From CAWGMT01 sp963823675 (GTDB taxonomy: Bacteria; Planctomycetota; Planctomycetia; Isosphaerales; Isosphaeraceae): 64,000 nt of DNA. A program made the translations under genes and the position numbers. The notes beneath the pieces were generated by a model that had not been told where the DNA came from, ran no database searches, and saw nothing but the letters and a program-made list of their open reading frames with translations. How positions within the stretch are numbered: position 1 is the stretch's first letter; each line of letters starts with the position of its first letter. This document shows positions 28,701 to 39,476 of this stretch, in pieces. The stretch is from NCBI GenBank assembly GCA_963823675.1, contig CAWGMT010000009.1:62001-126000 (forward strand). Direction: 5' to 3'.

Positions 28701-29963
28701 GGGCCTGGTCACATTCACCCCGCCGCCAAACGCGGCGTCGGCGACCCTGAATGGAAGCCCGGCGACCATCAGTGCCACCGGCACGGCGAGCGTCACGGCC
28801 ACAGCCAACGCGACCACCGGCACCTATGTCGTGACCGCGTCTGCCACCGGAGTGACGTCGGCGGCTTCGTTCAGCCTGACCAACGAGCTCCAGCCGAGCT
28901 TCTCGGGGCTGACCGCCCAGACGATCACCTACGGCAGTACGGTGACGCTCTCGGGCACGCTCGCGGCCGGTTCGCAGGTCCCGGTTGGAGAAGACGTCGC
29001 GGTCACGCTGGACGGTGTCACGAACGACGCCAAGATCGCCTCCAACGGTTCGTTCTCGACGCAATTCACCGGTGCAGAGGTGGTACTCAAGGCAAGCTCG
29101 ACGGCCTACACCGTCACCTACGACTACGCGACCGATGGAACCTTCCTCGCGGCCGACGGCTCGAGCCAACTGAAGGTCAACCCGGCGGAGTTGACGATCA
29201 GGGCCGTCTCGACCAGCATGGTCACCGGCCAGCCAGTGCCGACGCTCAAGGCCGTCTACACCGGATTCGTCAACGGCGACACGCCCGCCAGTCTCACGAC
29301 GACTCCGGTCCTTGACTCGGTTGCCAGACCGTCCAGCGCGCCGGGCAGCTACCCCATCACCGTCGGCGGCGCCAGCTCGCCCAACTACGTGATCACGTAC
29401 GTGCCAGGCACGCTCACCGTGGTCCCGTTGCCGGCGACGGTCGAAAAGGTCTCGGTCCAGGAGATCAAGGTGAGCAAGCACAAAACGTTGCCAGGGATCG
29501 TCCTGCAATTCAGCGAGGCGCTCGATCCGGCGACGGCGCAGAGCATCAACTCGTACACTCTGGTCACGGTCCCGAATAACAAGAAGCAGACGAGCAAGCC
29601 GGTGCCGTTATCCGCAGCGATCTACAGCTCCTCCGCGTTCACGGTGACGCTCTTCACGCGTAACGCGCTTGTGTTGAACCCCCCGCTTCTGCTCACAGTC
29701 AAGGCCGCCAGCCTGCGCGACGCCCTCGGCCGCGAGCTCGACGGCAACGACTCGGGACGCTCGGGCGCGAATTTCACGGCCGTCCTCAGCAAGGCCGGCA
29801 CCAGCGTGACGAGCGCCAGGCGCTGGCGCGAATCGGCGGCCTTTCGTCCCACGCGGTCGATGCCGTGTTGGAAGCGGGCTTACAGGGGGGGCCGTTGAAT
29901 GAGGTTCGGAAAGCACAACCCAGACGCGACTCGTTACCGGTGGCGACTTGGCGGGAGGTTTGA
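25779..29963 (+). CDS. Large secreted beta-helix repeat protein with LEPR-XLL-type N-terminus (two frameshifts)
   Basis: ATG 25779 starts a product of about 1,390 residues. A basic N-terminus leads to LELLESRLVLSPTIF, a variant of the planctomycete LExLExRxLLS motif of giant exported proteins. Two polymorphic-outer-membrane-like parallel beta-helix arrays follow, built from short repeats such as TLTNCTVSGNSASEGGG. Each array begins with a DGSEIEFE/GAETITFDP strand and ends NYGGRTETMALLPGSPAIG or its close copy, then DQRG...DIGAF. The C-terminus has Ig/Big-like domains (TLSGTLAAGSQVPVGEDVAV; MBG-type LTIRAVSTSMVTGQPVPTLK). A shift near 26975 joins the two arrays. A second near 29820 gives the end LARIGGLSSHAVDAVLEAGL instead of the frame ending at 29898. 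Probable surface or extracellular adhesin or polysaccharide-binding protein; ligand unknown. Confidence 0.88.
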
Positions 29964-30128
29964 AGAGCAATACTCTTCGACGAGCGGCCACTGGGCACGG
30001 AGGCCCGGCCCACTGGCAAAGCGGTGAGCCGGGGGACGGGCCCCGATTCGGGCCTTCGAATAATCACGGTCTTGCGATCGTCTGTGTAGTCAAAGACCTG
30101 CCGCTCTGGCTACCTGGAGGTCACGGTC

Positions 30129-31538
30129 ATGCGTCGTCGTCGGATCACGGGGACGGTTGTTGCTTTCGGCAGATGGACCTACATCGGCTCGGTGGTTGTG
30201 TCGCTGGCGATCTGCACGCTCGTTTTGGGTGCTGATCGATCGCATCGATCGCGGTCGCTCTTGACTCGAGAGGAATTCGAGGGCCGCGAGCTGTTCGTCA
30301 AGTTGTGGGAGCCAGGAAAACCGAGCGCCGCGGGGGGCGATGGGCTTGGCCCACTCTACAACGAACAATCGTGCGTGGGCTGCCATAACCTGGGCGGGAC
30401 CGGAGGAGGCGGCGAGAACGACCGCAACGTGCTGCTTCTGACGGCTCTCTCAGAGCCCCCCAAACCGGAAGAGGCGACGAGGGTGTTTCAGGGAGAGCTC
30501 GAAGAACTTCATCCGGGTTTTCGCAATCGCCAGAGCATCGTGATTCACCATCACGCGGTCAGCCGCGGCGACGACGACCGGCTCGCAGCGATTCGCTTGT
30601 ATTCCGCGGTCCAGACTCGCGACGAGACGGTTGCACTCCGTAAATCAAGTCGCAACACGCCCGCGCTCTTCGGCGCGGGGCTGATCGACGGCATACCCGA
30701 CTCGGCGATCCTGGAAGCCGAAAAACGCCGGTTCGCCACCTTCCCTGAAATCAAGGGGAGAGCGAGCCGATTGGCGGGCGGCCGGCTCGGGCGTTTCGGC
30801 TGGAAAGGCCAGACCGCCCGGCTCATCGACTTCGTTCTGGCCGCCTGCTCGAACGAGCTGGGACTGGAAGTTCCGGGCCGGCACCAGGTGAGCCTGGCTG
30901 CCGCGCAAAAATTCGACCCGGCCAAGCTGAAGTTCGACATGACCGCGGACGAAACGGTCCAACTGACCGCGTTCGTCGCCAATCTTCCGCCGCCGCTGCG
31001 GCCGATTCGAGAATCGAACTTGCCGCCGTGGGGCTACATGGTCTTTGAGCGCATTGGCTGCGCGACCTGCCATTCCCGGCGGCTGGGCGGCGTGAGCGGC
31101 CTGTACAGCGACCTTCTTTTGCACGATCTCGGCGACCGGGTTTTCGACTTCGGCGGTTACGGCGGCTCGGCGAACCCCGCGGGTGTGAAAGACCTGGCCG
31201 AGCCAACCGCACCGGCCCGATCCTCGGGCGAGGCCGGTCCGACCGAATGGCGCACGCCGCCACTCTGGGGCGTGGCCGATTCGGCCCCTTATCTGCACGA
31301 CGGCCGCGCGAGCACGCTCGACCAAGCCATTCGCCTCCACGGCGGCGAGGCGGAGGCGACCTCCGAGCGCTACAGAAAGCTCGACTCCGGGAATCGCCGC
31401 GAGCTGCTCTTGTTTCTTCACTCTCTGACAGTCTCGCCAACGCGGCACAAAGTCGCGACGCGAACGCGGGCGGCTGCGAAAAAACCCAGGCCTTCGCCGC
31501 CATGCCAGCCCGGTTTCTGTTTTACTGGGATATTCTGA
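30129..31538 (+). CDS. Exported dihaem oxidoreductase (DUF1111/DHOR-like)
   Basis: ATG 30129 has GGAGG 8 bases upstream. The 469-residue product has an N-terminal membrane or signal helix (YIGSVVVSLAICTLVLGAD). Two haem c motifs are seen: CVGCH (in LYNEQSCVGCHNLGG) and CATCH (in FERIGCATCHSRRLGG). The C-terminal block WRTPPLWGVADSAPYLHDGR, ASTLDQAIRLHGGEA is typical of the DHOR/MauG-related family. It should act in the periplasm in electron transfer or peroxide reduction. The substrate is not known. The last 35 residues are basic and low-complexity and may come from a late frame slip. It stands alone between two repeat-containing gaps. Confidence 0.85.
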   Translation: MRRRRITGTVVAFGRWTYIGSVVVSLAICTLVLGADRSHRSRSLLTREEFEGRELFVKLWEPGKPSAAGGDGLGPLYNEQSCVGCHNLGGTGGGGENDRNVLLLTALSEPPKPEEATRVFQGELEELHPGFRNRQSIVIHHHAVSRGDDDRLAAIRLYSAVQTRDETVALRKSSRNTPALFGAGLIDGIPDSAILEAEKRRFATFPEIKGRASRLAGGRLGRFGWKGQTARLIDFVLAACSNELGLEVPGRHQVSLAAAQKFDPAKLKFDMTADETVQLTAFVANLPPPLRPIRESNLPPWGYMVFERIGCATCHSRRLGGVSGLYSDLLLHDLGDRVFDFGGYGGSANPAGVKDLAEPTAPARSSGEAGPTEWRTPPLWGVADSAPYLHDGRASTLDQAIRLHGGEAEATSERYRKLDSGNRRELLLFLHSLTVSPTRHKVATRTRAAAKKPRPSPPCQPGFCFTGIF

Positions 31539-31603
31539 ACGACACGCTCTACCTCGAGATGCTGCTCCTCCCCATTCCGCACGGCCACATCGAGCACTTT
31601 TTT

Positions 31604-31637
31604 TGTAGGAGATCGGGGGACAGAGCCCCCTCCTACA
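31604..31637. repeat. TGTAGGA hairpin
   Basis: TGTAGGA (31604-31610) pairs with TCCTACA (31631-31637), and GGGGG (31615-31619) pairs with CCCCC (31626-31630). The hairpin follows a run of seven T bases and lies about 70 bp after the dihaem protein stop. On the minus strand it would be followed by an A-rich rather than T-rich tract. It may be a terminator for leftward transcription or another dispersed repeat. The rest of 31539-31819 shows no gene. Confidence 0.5.
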
Positions 31638-31819
31638 GCGACGCGACGCATCAGCACCCGTTGTGCAGGATCCGGCTCCGCCCGGCGATCCCCAGTGCGC
31701 CTCAATACCGGCCCAGCTCACGAGCCTTCGATCACAACCTGGGATAAAATGAGCGGTGTTGGCGCACTATATCAGGGAGGGACCAGCGTCCGGCCAGTTC
31801 GTATCGAGGGCCCCCGGTC

Positions 31820-34280
31820 ATGGCGCATCTGGCAGCAGGCTCGGTCGTCCGGCAGCTCGAATCGCTCTTTGACGGCAGTTCCGTCGCCGGAATGACCGAT
31901 CGTGAGCTCCTTGATCGATACACGGCCCGGCGCGCTGCCGGCAGGGACGCGGCCTTCAGCGCACTGGTCGCGCGGCACGGGCCGATGGTGCTGGCAGTCT
32001 GCCGCCAGATCCTGGGCGACCGGCACCATGCGGAGGATGCCTTCCAGGCGGTCTTCCTCGTGTTGGCGTGCAAGGCTCGCTCGATCCGAAACGCCGACTT
32101 GCTGGGAAGCTGGCCGTAGTTACTTCGAGGGCATAACCCTCGACGAGGCGGCGCGGCGGCTTCGCTGGCCCGCCGGCACGCTCCGCAGCCGGCTGGCGCG
32201 AGCGCGCGAAAAGCTCCGTCGCCAACTCACTCGTCCCGGCATGGTCTTATCGTCAGCCGCACTGGCGGCGGCCCTCTGTCCGCGATCCGCCAGGGCGCTC
32301 GTCTCTTCGCAATTCTGCGAGTCGACCACCCAGGCCGCCCTGAGCTTTGCGGCGGGAAAGGCTGCTGGCGGGGCGGAGTCGAACTTGGCGGTAGTTTTGG
32401 CTCGGGAGGTGTCGAGATCGATGCTGTTCCACAATCTGAAGGTCATGGCGCTCACCTCGTTGTTGCTGGGCGCTGTCGCCGCCGCCGGTTTCTTGACGCG
32501 TGCCCCGGCCGTAAAGAATGAGCCCAAGAGCCCGCCCACAATTCAGGCTCTCCAGACGCCGGCCAACCGCGGCCCCGCACCCGACACGCCAGCACCCGGA
32601 CGGATGCTCGTCACCGGCCGTGTGTTGGATCCAAGTGGAAAACCCGTACCGAATGCCACCGTCATGGTCCACGCTGGCACCAAGCTGCCTGGCCGAGTTC
32701 TGGGTCAAGAGGACATGGGCCCCGTCCCTATTGGCCACGCGGCCAATGACGGCTCGGGGCGTTTCCGGGTCGATGCGCTGCGCACGTCCTCATCTCGGCA
32801 TCACTACGAAAGACCTCACGGCCTGGCCGCGACCGGCGACCACCGACGTCGAGGGCCGATTCACCCTCCGCGGAGTCGGCCGGGGCACGCAGGTCTATCT
32901 TGATTTCGATGACCCGCGATTCGCCCGGCAGCGAATCGACATCGACACCGATACCCTATCGGATTCAAAGCCTCTGCGGATGGTGCTCCAGCCCGCTCAG
33001 ATCGTCAGCGGGCGCGTGACGTATGCGGACAACGGCAAGCCGGTTCCTCACGCCTGGGTTTCGGTCAGCTCCAGCAGCGAAATGCAACGCGGCACTCACT
33101 ACTGGGATTTCCAGGCCGATGCCGAGGGACGATTCCGCGCAGACCCTTTTCCCGGTGATCGACTCTTCGTGGTCGCTCATTCTCCCGATCGCCAGCCTTA
33201 CCTGAGTGTCCGGAAGACCTTCGACTGGCCGAAAGGCGCAATTGAGCATGCGGTTGACCTGGCCTTGCCTCGGGGCGTTTCGATCCGCGGGAAGGTCACG
33301 GAAGAGGGCTCCGGCCAGCCGATCGCAGGTGCGGCCGTGCGGTATAGCGTCTATACCAAGCTCGATGCCAATCCCGACAACTGGGCCAGCCCGGCCGAGA
33401 CGTCAGCGGACGGATCGTTCGAGTTCGCCGTCGCACCCCAGCCGGGTTATCTCGCGATCGGTGCGCCCAGTGAGGACTACGTGACTCAGGAGATCGGTGA
33501 TCGTCTCCTCTTCGAGGGCCAGCCGGGTGGCCGTCGCATGTATGCGCATGCGTTTAACGTATGTGACCCGAAATCCGACACCGGCGGACTGGCATTCAAC
33601 GTGGTACTCCATCGAGGCGCGTTCATCAAGGGCCGAGTCGTCGGACCCGACGGTCAGCCCGTGCACGACGCCTGGATGTTCAGCCGGTTATCCTCGGACG
33701 GTCGGCTTCGGCTTGGCGACCCTGGAGTGCCAGGGAGCACGGCCGCGCGCGCGACGGCCAGTTCGAGTTGCACGGAATCGACCCCGGCTCACGCGCTCTC
33801 GTCTACTTCCTCGAGCCGAAACGGAAGCTCGGAGCAACAGTCCATCTATCGGGGAAGTCGCCGGGCGGTCCGCCGGTTACGGTGCGGCTCGAGTCCTGCG
33901 GCGCGGCCAAAGCGCGACTCGTCAGTGGCGACGGAAAACCGATCGCAGTGCGTCTGCCGCCTTCGTTCATCACGTTGGTTATCACCCCGGGCTCGGTCTT
34001 CAGTGCCGTGCAATCCAATCCGGGCCAACGGTTCGCCGACGAGGCCGCGCTGAGCGCTCTCGACCCGGTCAACTACGCCCACCCGCTGGTGTCGGATGCC
34101 GAGGGGCGGATCGAGATTCCCGTGCTTATCCCGGGTGCAACCTATCGCTTTATCGACCGTACCATGTTGCGCGACCCAGGCGGTCCCCAGGTCCGCAAGG
34201 AATTCCAGGTCAAGCCGGGCCAAACGCTCGACCTTGGCGACATTCGGATCGAAAAACCTCAGCCACTCTTGAACCGATAA
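31820..34280 (+). pseudogene. Eroded ECF sigma factor with carboxypeptidase-regulatory-like extension
   Basis: Sigma region 2 is intact from ATG 31820: MTDRELLDRYTARRAAGRDA, AFSALVARHGPMVLAVCRQI, LGDRHHAEDAFQAVFLVLAC. It breaks off at LLGSWP-stop. Region 4 then starts in another frame at 32120 (YFEGITLDEAARRLRWPAGT, LRSRLARAREKLRRQL), so about 80 residues between the regions are missing. A membrane helix (ALTSLLLGAVAAAGFLT) leads to carboxypeptidase-regulatory-like domains (MLVTGRVLDPSGKPVPNATV; IVSGRVTYADNGKPVPHAWV; IKGRVVGPDGQPVHDAWMF). Further shifts or gaps occur near 32800 and 33750, and the last part (FELHGIDPGSRALVYFLEPK to stop 34280) is in a third frame. Intact homologues are known in planctomycetes as sigma factors tethered to the membrane. 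With an internal loss plus shifts I call it decayed. Confidence 0.7.
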
Positions 34281-34305
34281 CCCGCGATCAATTGTCCCGG
34301 TCCAC

Positions 34306-35736
34306 TTAGGGCGCAGCGCTCGGCGAACGCGCAGTTTCCGCGTGCATCCCCTTGAGCAGCCGGACCGCCGCATCGACCAACCGCTCGCCCGACCCTGCCG
34401 CGCAGCGGGCGCTCTCGACCTCGTAATTACCCTGTGCGTAAGCCCGGCGCGAGGGGATATACCCGATCGCCCCGTTGGCCAACTCGGCGATGATCGTCTC
34501 TGGAAATGGCGAGTCTTGCTTGATCGCCAGCCCCAGCTCGACGAAGATCTCACCCGGCAGCGACACCCAGGCGATTTCGTTGCCAAGCGCGATGACCTGA
34601 ACCTCGACGTGCTGTGCCTCGCCATGTCGCGCGGCGACGTCGAGAACCTTGAACGCCCGGACCATCTCGGGGAAGCTCGGCCGTGCAGCCTTGGGATCGT
34701 CGACCCGCGCAGCGATCGCCCGCGCCTTCGCGATCTCGTCGCTTGTGAGCTCGGGCAAGGGTAGATCGACGATTGTCTTCTTGACCCGGAGCGCGGTGGG
34801 CTCGATCCGCCGCAGTTTCGGCCAGCACCGCAAGACCTCGGCCGCGAGTATCGTGCCGATGCGCGCGGCGTTCCCGAATCCGCCCTGCGGCGCGGCCCAG
34901 TGGACATTGATGTGGTTGACATCCCCGCAACAGCCCGCCGACCAGACCGTGATCATGTCGGGGCCTTTGAAGCCGGCCAGCGCCATTCCGAGTGTAAACG
35001 GCATGTCGGCCGAGATCTGGGGCTGGCCGATATTGTCGAGGTGGACGGCGTAATTCACATAGGTCGCCAGCGGCTTACCATTGGTGGCCTCGAAATAGAC
35101 GATCGGGACGTCGGGATCAATCGGGCCGGCGGGCTTGAGAATGTTGGGGTTGCGCTTGCCCGGGTTCCAGCCGACCGAGCCATCTTTCATGTGGAAGCGG
35201 CGATTGAAGGCGATCGAGTCTTCACACCCGCGCACGGCAAGGGCCGAGGCCGGCGTCAAGCGAGTCTCGGCCAGGCGCACTGCCTCGGCAATCCGCGCCG
35301 GCAGCCCAGCTCGGTACTCCGTGACGAGGGGCGAGTTTCCTCCGAAACGGCCGCCGGGGTCGACCACCGGGCCGGTGTGGGTGTGGGTAGCACTGATCAT
35401 CACATTCCCGCCACCAATCTGTGACGTCCTGTCGATCTCTCGACGCGTATCCTCCACCAGTTCGCGCGGGGTGGTGATCAGGTCGAGCACGACCAGGGCC
35501 GCTTTCTCACCAGCGCACTCGAGGACAATCGCCTTGGCGTGCAGATCGTCGTGCACGCCCTGCGCGCCCCGTTCCGCGTAATAACCCGCCATTGGAATAC
35601 CGGGCGCCGGCGTGATCGAAACTTCCGCCACGCCCACGCGCAGCTCGGCGGCGAATCCGGTCGAGCCGATCGCGAACAAGGCGAGTAGCGTCACCATGCC
35701 GATTCTCCGCGTCCGTCTGCTTACAAACTGTCGCAT
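34306..35736 (-). CDS. Exported neutral/alkaline ceramidase-like hydrolase
   Basis: ATG 35736 (MRQFVSRRTRRIGMVTLLAL) gives 476 residues with a twin-arginine-like basic start and a signal helix (TLLALFAIGSTGFAAE). The mature part opens LRVGVAEVSITPAPGIPMAG, the usual opening of the neutral/alkaline ceramidase N-terminal family. It carries the zinc-site block MISATHTHTGPVVDPGGRFG and later AGCCGDVNHINVH. The C-terminal immunoglobulin-like domain of full-length ceramidases is absent; many planctomycete paralogues have the same short form. True ceramidases cleave ceramide to sphingosine. For this group the substrate is unproven. It is convergent with the eroded sigma gene, 25 bp away. Confidence 0.87.
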   Translation of the reverse strand: MRQFVSRRTRRIGMVTLLALFAIGSTGFAAELRVGVAEVSITPAPGIPMAGYYAERGAQGVHDDLHAKAIVLECAGEKAALVVLDLITTPRELVEDTRREIDRTSQIGGGNVMISATHTHTGPVVDPGGRFGGNSPLVTEYRAGLPARIAEAVRLAETRLTPASALAVRGCEDSIAFNRRFHMKDGSVGWNPGKRNPNILKPAGPIDPDVPIVYFEATNGKPLATYVNYAVHLDNIGQPQISADMPFTLGMALAGFKGPDMITVWSAGCCGDVNHINVHWAAPQGGFGNAARIGTILAAEVLRCWPKLRRIEPTALRVKKTIVDLPLPELTSDEIAKARAIAARVDDPKAARPSFPEMVRAFKVLDVAARHGEAQHVEVQVIALGNEIAWVSLPGEIFVELGLAIKQDSPFPETIIAELANGAIGYIPSRRAYAQGNYEVESARCAAGSGERLVDAAVRLLKGMHAETARSPSAAP

Positions 35737-36009
35737 GATCGGTCCCGATGGGCACCACGGCCCCACGCCTCTTTCGTTCATACCACGCAACAACTACTCA
35801 CAGCGCCAGCTCAACCTGGTTTGCGTAATCGACTTATTATGCCACACGTAATACACCGCGCGCGCGAACGAGCGCGTAATTTGGGATTCGACGATGGCAG
35901 TCCGCCTGGTTGAGAAGCTCTGCGCAGGCAAACGCCGCCAGGCGGGGATGCGTCAGCCTGGCGGCGAGGAATTCTTCAGTTTATCGGACTGCGTGCGAGT
36001 GATGGGCTC
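35737..36009. promoter_or_regulatory. Intergenic region holding the ceramidase-like gene's promoter
   Basis: About 270 bp. The part next to 35736 is relatively A/T-rich (around 35780-35840) and should hold the promoter of the leftward hydrolase gene, but no single -35/-10 pair is convincing. A CGCGCGCGCG-rich tract lies at about 35851, and a strong hairpin follows at 35933-35966. Confidence 0.4.
35933..35966 (-). terminator. Strong hairpin after the Tyr-rich protein gene
   Basis: CGCCGCCAGGC (35933-35943) pairs perfectly with GCCTGGCGGCG (35956-35966) around a 12-base loop. It lies 44 bp beyond the stop of the leftward gene 36010-36348. A clear U tract is missing, so it may act as a Rho-assisted terminator or an mRNA end-stabiliser. 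Confidence 0.5.
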
Positions 36010-36348
36010 TCACCACCCGTATCCGTAGCGGTACGGCCGATAGTAGCCGCCGCCATAGGCGTAGTGCGGCACGCCGTAATAGTATGCGCGGGGCACCACG
36101 TATGCCCTTGGTGCATAGTATGGTGTGTAGACTGGGTAGGTAGATCCCACGACGACCGGAGCCGGCGCAACCACGGAAACGCCAGGAACGTAGGCGCTAT
36201 AGTAGCCAGGGTAGCCTCCGCCGATCGACATCGAAAAGCCGGGAACGTTGATGTTCAGATATTGGGCCTGGGCCTTCGAGGTCCCGAGCCCAAGAAACAC
36301 AACTGCCGAGATGCCTGCAATCGCCATTGACCGAAACAGCACGTTCAT
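36010..36348 (-). CDS. Small secreted Tyr/Gly/Pro-rich protein
   Basis: ATG 36348 has AAGGAG about 9 bases upstream; longer starts lack this. The 112-residue product begins MNVLFRSMAIAGISAVVFLG with a signal peptide cleaved near AQAQ. The mature part is very rich in Tyr, Gly, Pro and Val: GGGYPGYYSAYVPG, PVYTPYYAPRAYVVPRAYYY, GGGYYRPYRYGYGW. It has no cysteine and few charges. Such YxPY/GGYY proteins are predicted to be disordered, exported and possibly cell-wall or spore-coat-like structural proteins. No named domain is seen. The gene has its own terminator-like hairpin downstream and appears to be a single-gene unit. Confidence 0.75.
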   Translation of the reverse strand: MNVLFRSMAIAGISAVVFLGLGTSKAQAQYLNINVPGFSMSIGGGYPGYYSAYVPGVSVVAPAPVVVGSTYPVYTPYYAPRAYVVPRAYYYGVPHYAYGGGYYRPYRYGYGW

Positions 36349-36704
36349 GATGGTAACTCCTTGCATCGGGTTTCTCGGTTGAGACTCATTGCCTTGTACG
36401 CGACGGCAACCGCAATGTCTTATAAATTCGCTCGGGACGACCAGGAATTCGAAAAAAAATTCGTGCTTTGTCGCGCTACTGAGTTTTGCAGCAATTCTTG
36501 CGCCCGTTCGCTCGATCCGACCCCAATCCTGCCGCATTTCGGAATCGTGCCGGTTGCTGCCTGGGCTCGCGGACGGTTAAACTCATTCGTTCGTTTCGAG
36601 CCCTCGCGGTTGACAAACCGAGTAACGAGCGGGGTTTGCTCCGCCGCGTTTGTGACCGTTGTGAATTCTTCGTCGCGCAACTTTCCGACAAGGAGTCGAG
36701 TGTG

Positions 36705-37943
36705 ATGGGCCCTTCCGACATGGACCGCACCGATCGCCGTACGTTTCTCCAGACCGGCGCGCTCGCGACGGCCTCCACGCTCTGCCTTTCCGCCGGTTCC
36801 GAGGCGCAACAAGTCGTCGCGCGGGCGCCCGAGCTTCCCAGGCGGCGGCTGGGCAAGACCGGAATCGAGCTGACGATCCTCGAGCAAGGGGCGGTGCGCA
36901 GCCCCGACCGCGTGTTGCGACTGGCGTTTGCCAATGGCATCCGGGTCTTCGACACGGCCAAGCTCTACGGCACGGAGCCCAACTTCAGGCAGTGGTTCGC
37001 GCAAGACTCGGCTGTGCGGAAGCAGATCGTCGTGGTCACCAAGGACATGCCGCGCACGCCCGAGCCGATGATGAGGATGGTCAACGAGCGGCTCGAAGCC
37101 CTGGGCACCGACTATATCGACCTGTTCTTCATCCATGGGCTGGGCGACGGCCGCGAAGGCTCGGTCGATCACGCCATCAAACTGGTCAAGAGCCGGGCGT
37201 TCAAGGAGGTCGCCGACAAGATCCGCAAGTCGGGCAAGGCGCGGTTCATCGGCTTCTCGACCCACCACAAGGACCGCGGTCACATCGTCCAGGCGGCCGC
37301 AGAGGCGGGGATCGTCGACGCGATCATGCTTCAGTACCGGCCCTGGCTCCAGAAGGATTCCGTGCTCAACAAGGCGCTCGACACGTGCTGGAACAAGGGA
37401 ATCGGCCTGATCTCGATGAAGCAGATCGCCGGTATGCATTACGGCGACCGGCCCACGGGCGACATCCTCAAGGAGGTCGTGGAAAAAGTCCCGACGCTGG
37501 CCGAAAAGAAGTTGACGCCTTTCCAGGGCCTCTTGCACGCGATCTGGTCTGACGAACGGATCACGGCGGCTTGCGTCTCGATGAAAAACACCGACCAGGT
37601 GCGCGAAAACGCCGATGCGGCCCGGCGGTTCGAGCCGCTCAAAACCGCCGAGATTTACCAGCTTCGCGACGCGGCGATCGCGCAGGGTCAAATGATGTGC
37701 GCCGACTGCGACGGCCGGTGCTCGATCGCCGGCGGCACCAAGGCCGAGCTGGGCGACCTCACCCGGTTCCTGACGTATCACCAGCAGCATGGCTACCGCG
37801 CCGACGCCCGGCGCCAGTATGCCGCCCTGCCCCCCGAAGCCCGCGACTGGTCCGGCGCCGATCTCGAGGCCGCCCGATTGGCTTGCCCCAACCGCCTCGA
37901 CTTCGCCAAGCTCTTGCCGATGGTCGAGAAACATCTGGCGTGA
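36705..37943 (+). CDS. Tat-exported aldo/keto reductase family protein
   Basis: ATG 36705 has AAGGAG (36690-36695) 9 bases upstream. The 412-residue product has a Tat signal (TDRRTFLQTGALATASTLCL). The aldo/keto reductase barrel follows: RRLGKTGIELTILEQGAVRS, GIRVFDTAKLYGTE (catalytic Asp/Tyr), KQIVVVTKDMPRTPEPMM, DYIDLFFIHGLGDGREG, FIGFSTHHKDRGHIV. Near the C-terminus a Cys cluster (MMCADCDGRCSIAGG) resembles the reduced iron-sulphur site of AKR-ferredoxin fusions. The substrate is unknown. The gene is convergent with the glyoxylate operon, with a hairpin between them. Confidence 0.88.
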   Translation: MGPSDMDRTDRRTFLQTGALATASTLCLSAGSEAQQVVARAPELPRRRLGKTGIELTILEQGAVRSPDRVLRLAFANGIRVFDTAKLYGTEPNFRQWFAQDSAVRKQIVVVTKDMPRTPEPMMRMVNERLEALGTDYIDLFFIHGLGDGREGSVDHAIKLVKSRAFKEVADKIRKSGKARFIGFSTHHKDRGHIVQAAAEAGIVDAIMLQYRPWLQKDSVLNKALDTCWNKGIGLISMKQIAGMHYGDRPTGDILKEVVEKVPTLAEKKLTPFQGLLHAIWSDERITAACVSMKNTDQVRENADAARRFEPLKTAEIYQLRDAAIAQGQMMCADCDGRCSIAGGTKAELGDLTRFLTYHQQHGYRADARRQYAALPPEARDWSGADLEAARLACPNRLDFAKLLPMVEKHLA

Positions 37944-37960
37944 GGTCAGTCAAAACGACA

Positions 37961-37996
37961 CCGCCCGGCCCGTGGTTGGGGAGTGGGGCCGGGCGG
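37961..37996. terminator. Bidirectional terminator-like hairpin between convergent genes
   Basis: CCGCCCGGCCC (37961-37971) pairs with GGGCCGGGCGG (37986-37996), an 11-bp G/C stem with a 14-base loop. It lies 17 bp after the reductase stop and about 80 bp from the isocitrate lyase stop, where both transcripts need to end. Confidence 0.7.
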
Positions 37997-38079
37997 CTTG
38001 GGGAGATGTGACGTCTTTCAGGCGGGTTGTGCGTTTTCCGGTACTCGATGACGTGGTTTAGGTGCGCTACCCGCGCCAA

Positions 38080-39393
<1,314 letters not shown>

Positions 39394-39476
39394 GAGTTCT
39401 CACTCCCGATCGACTTTGCCATGGATCCGTTTCTGTCTCGACTCACACCGTTAATTCCACCGGCCGGCGGCACCGC

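Noticed and set aside
26896..29508. An 870-residue open frame on the minus strand opposite the beta-helix gene
   Set aside because: It is composed of Gly/Ala/Arg/Val-rich low-complexity sequence that mirrors the repeats of the plus-strand gene; it has no domain, signal or ribosome site.
31604..31637. A rho-independent terminator for the dihaem protein gene
   Set aside because: The T run lies before the hairpin on the plus strand, not after it, so it does not fit rightward termination.
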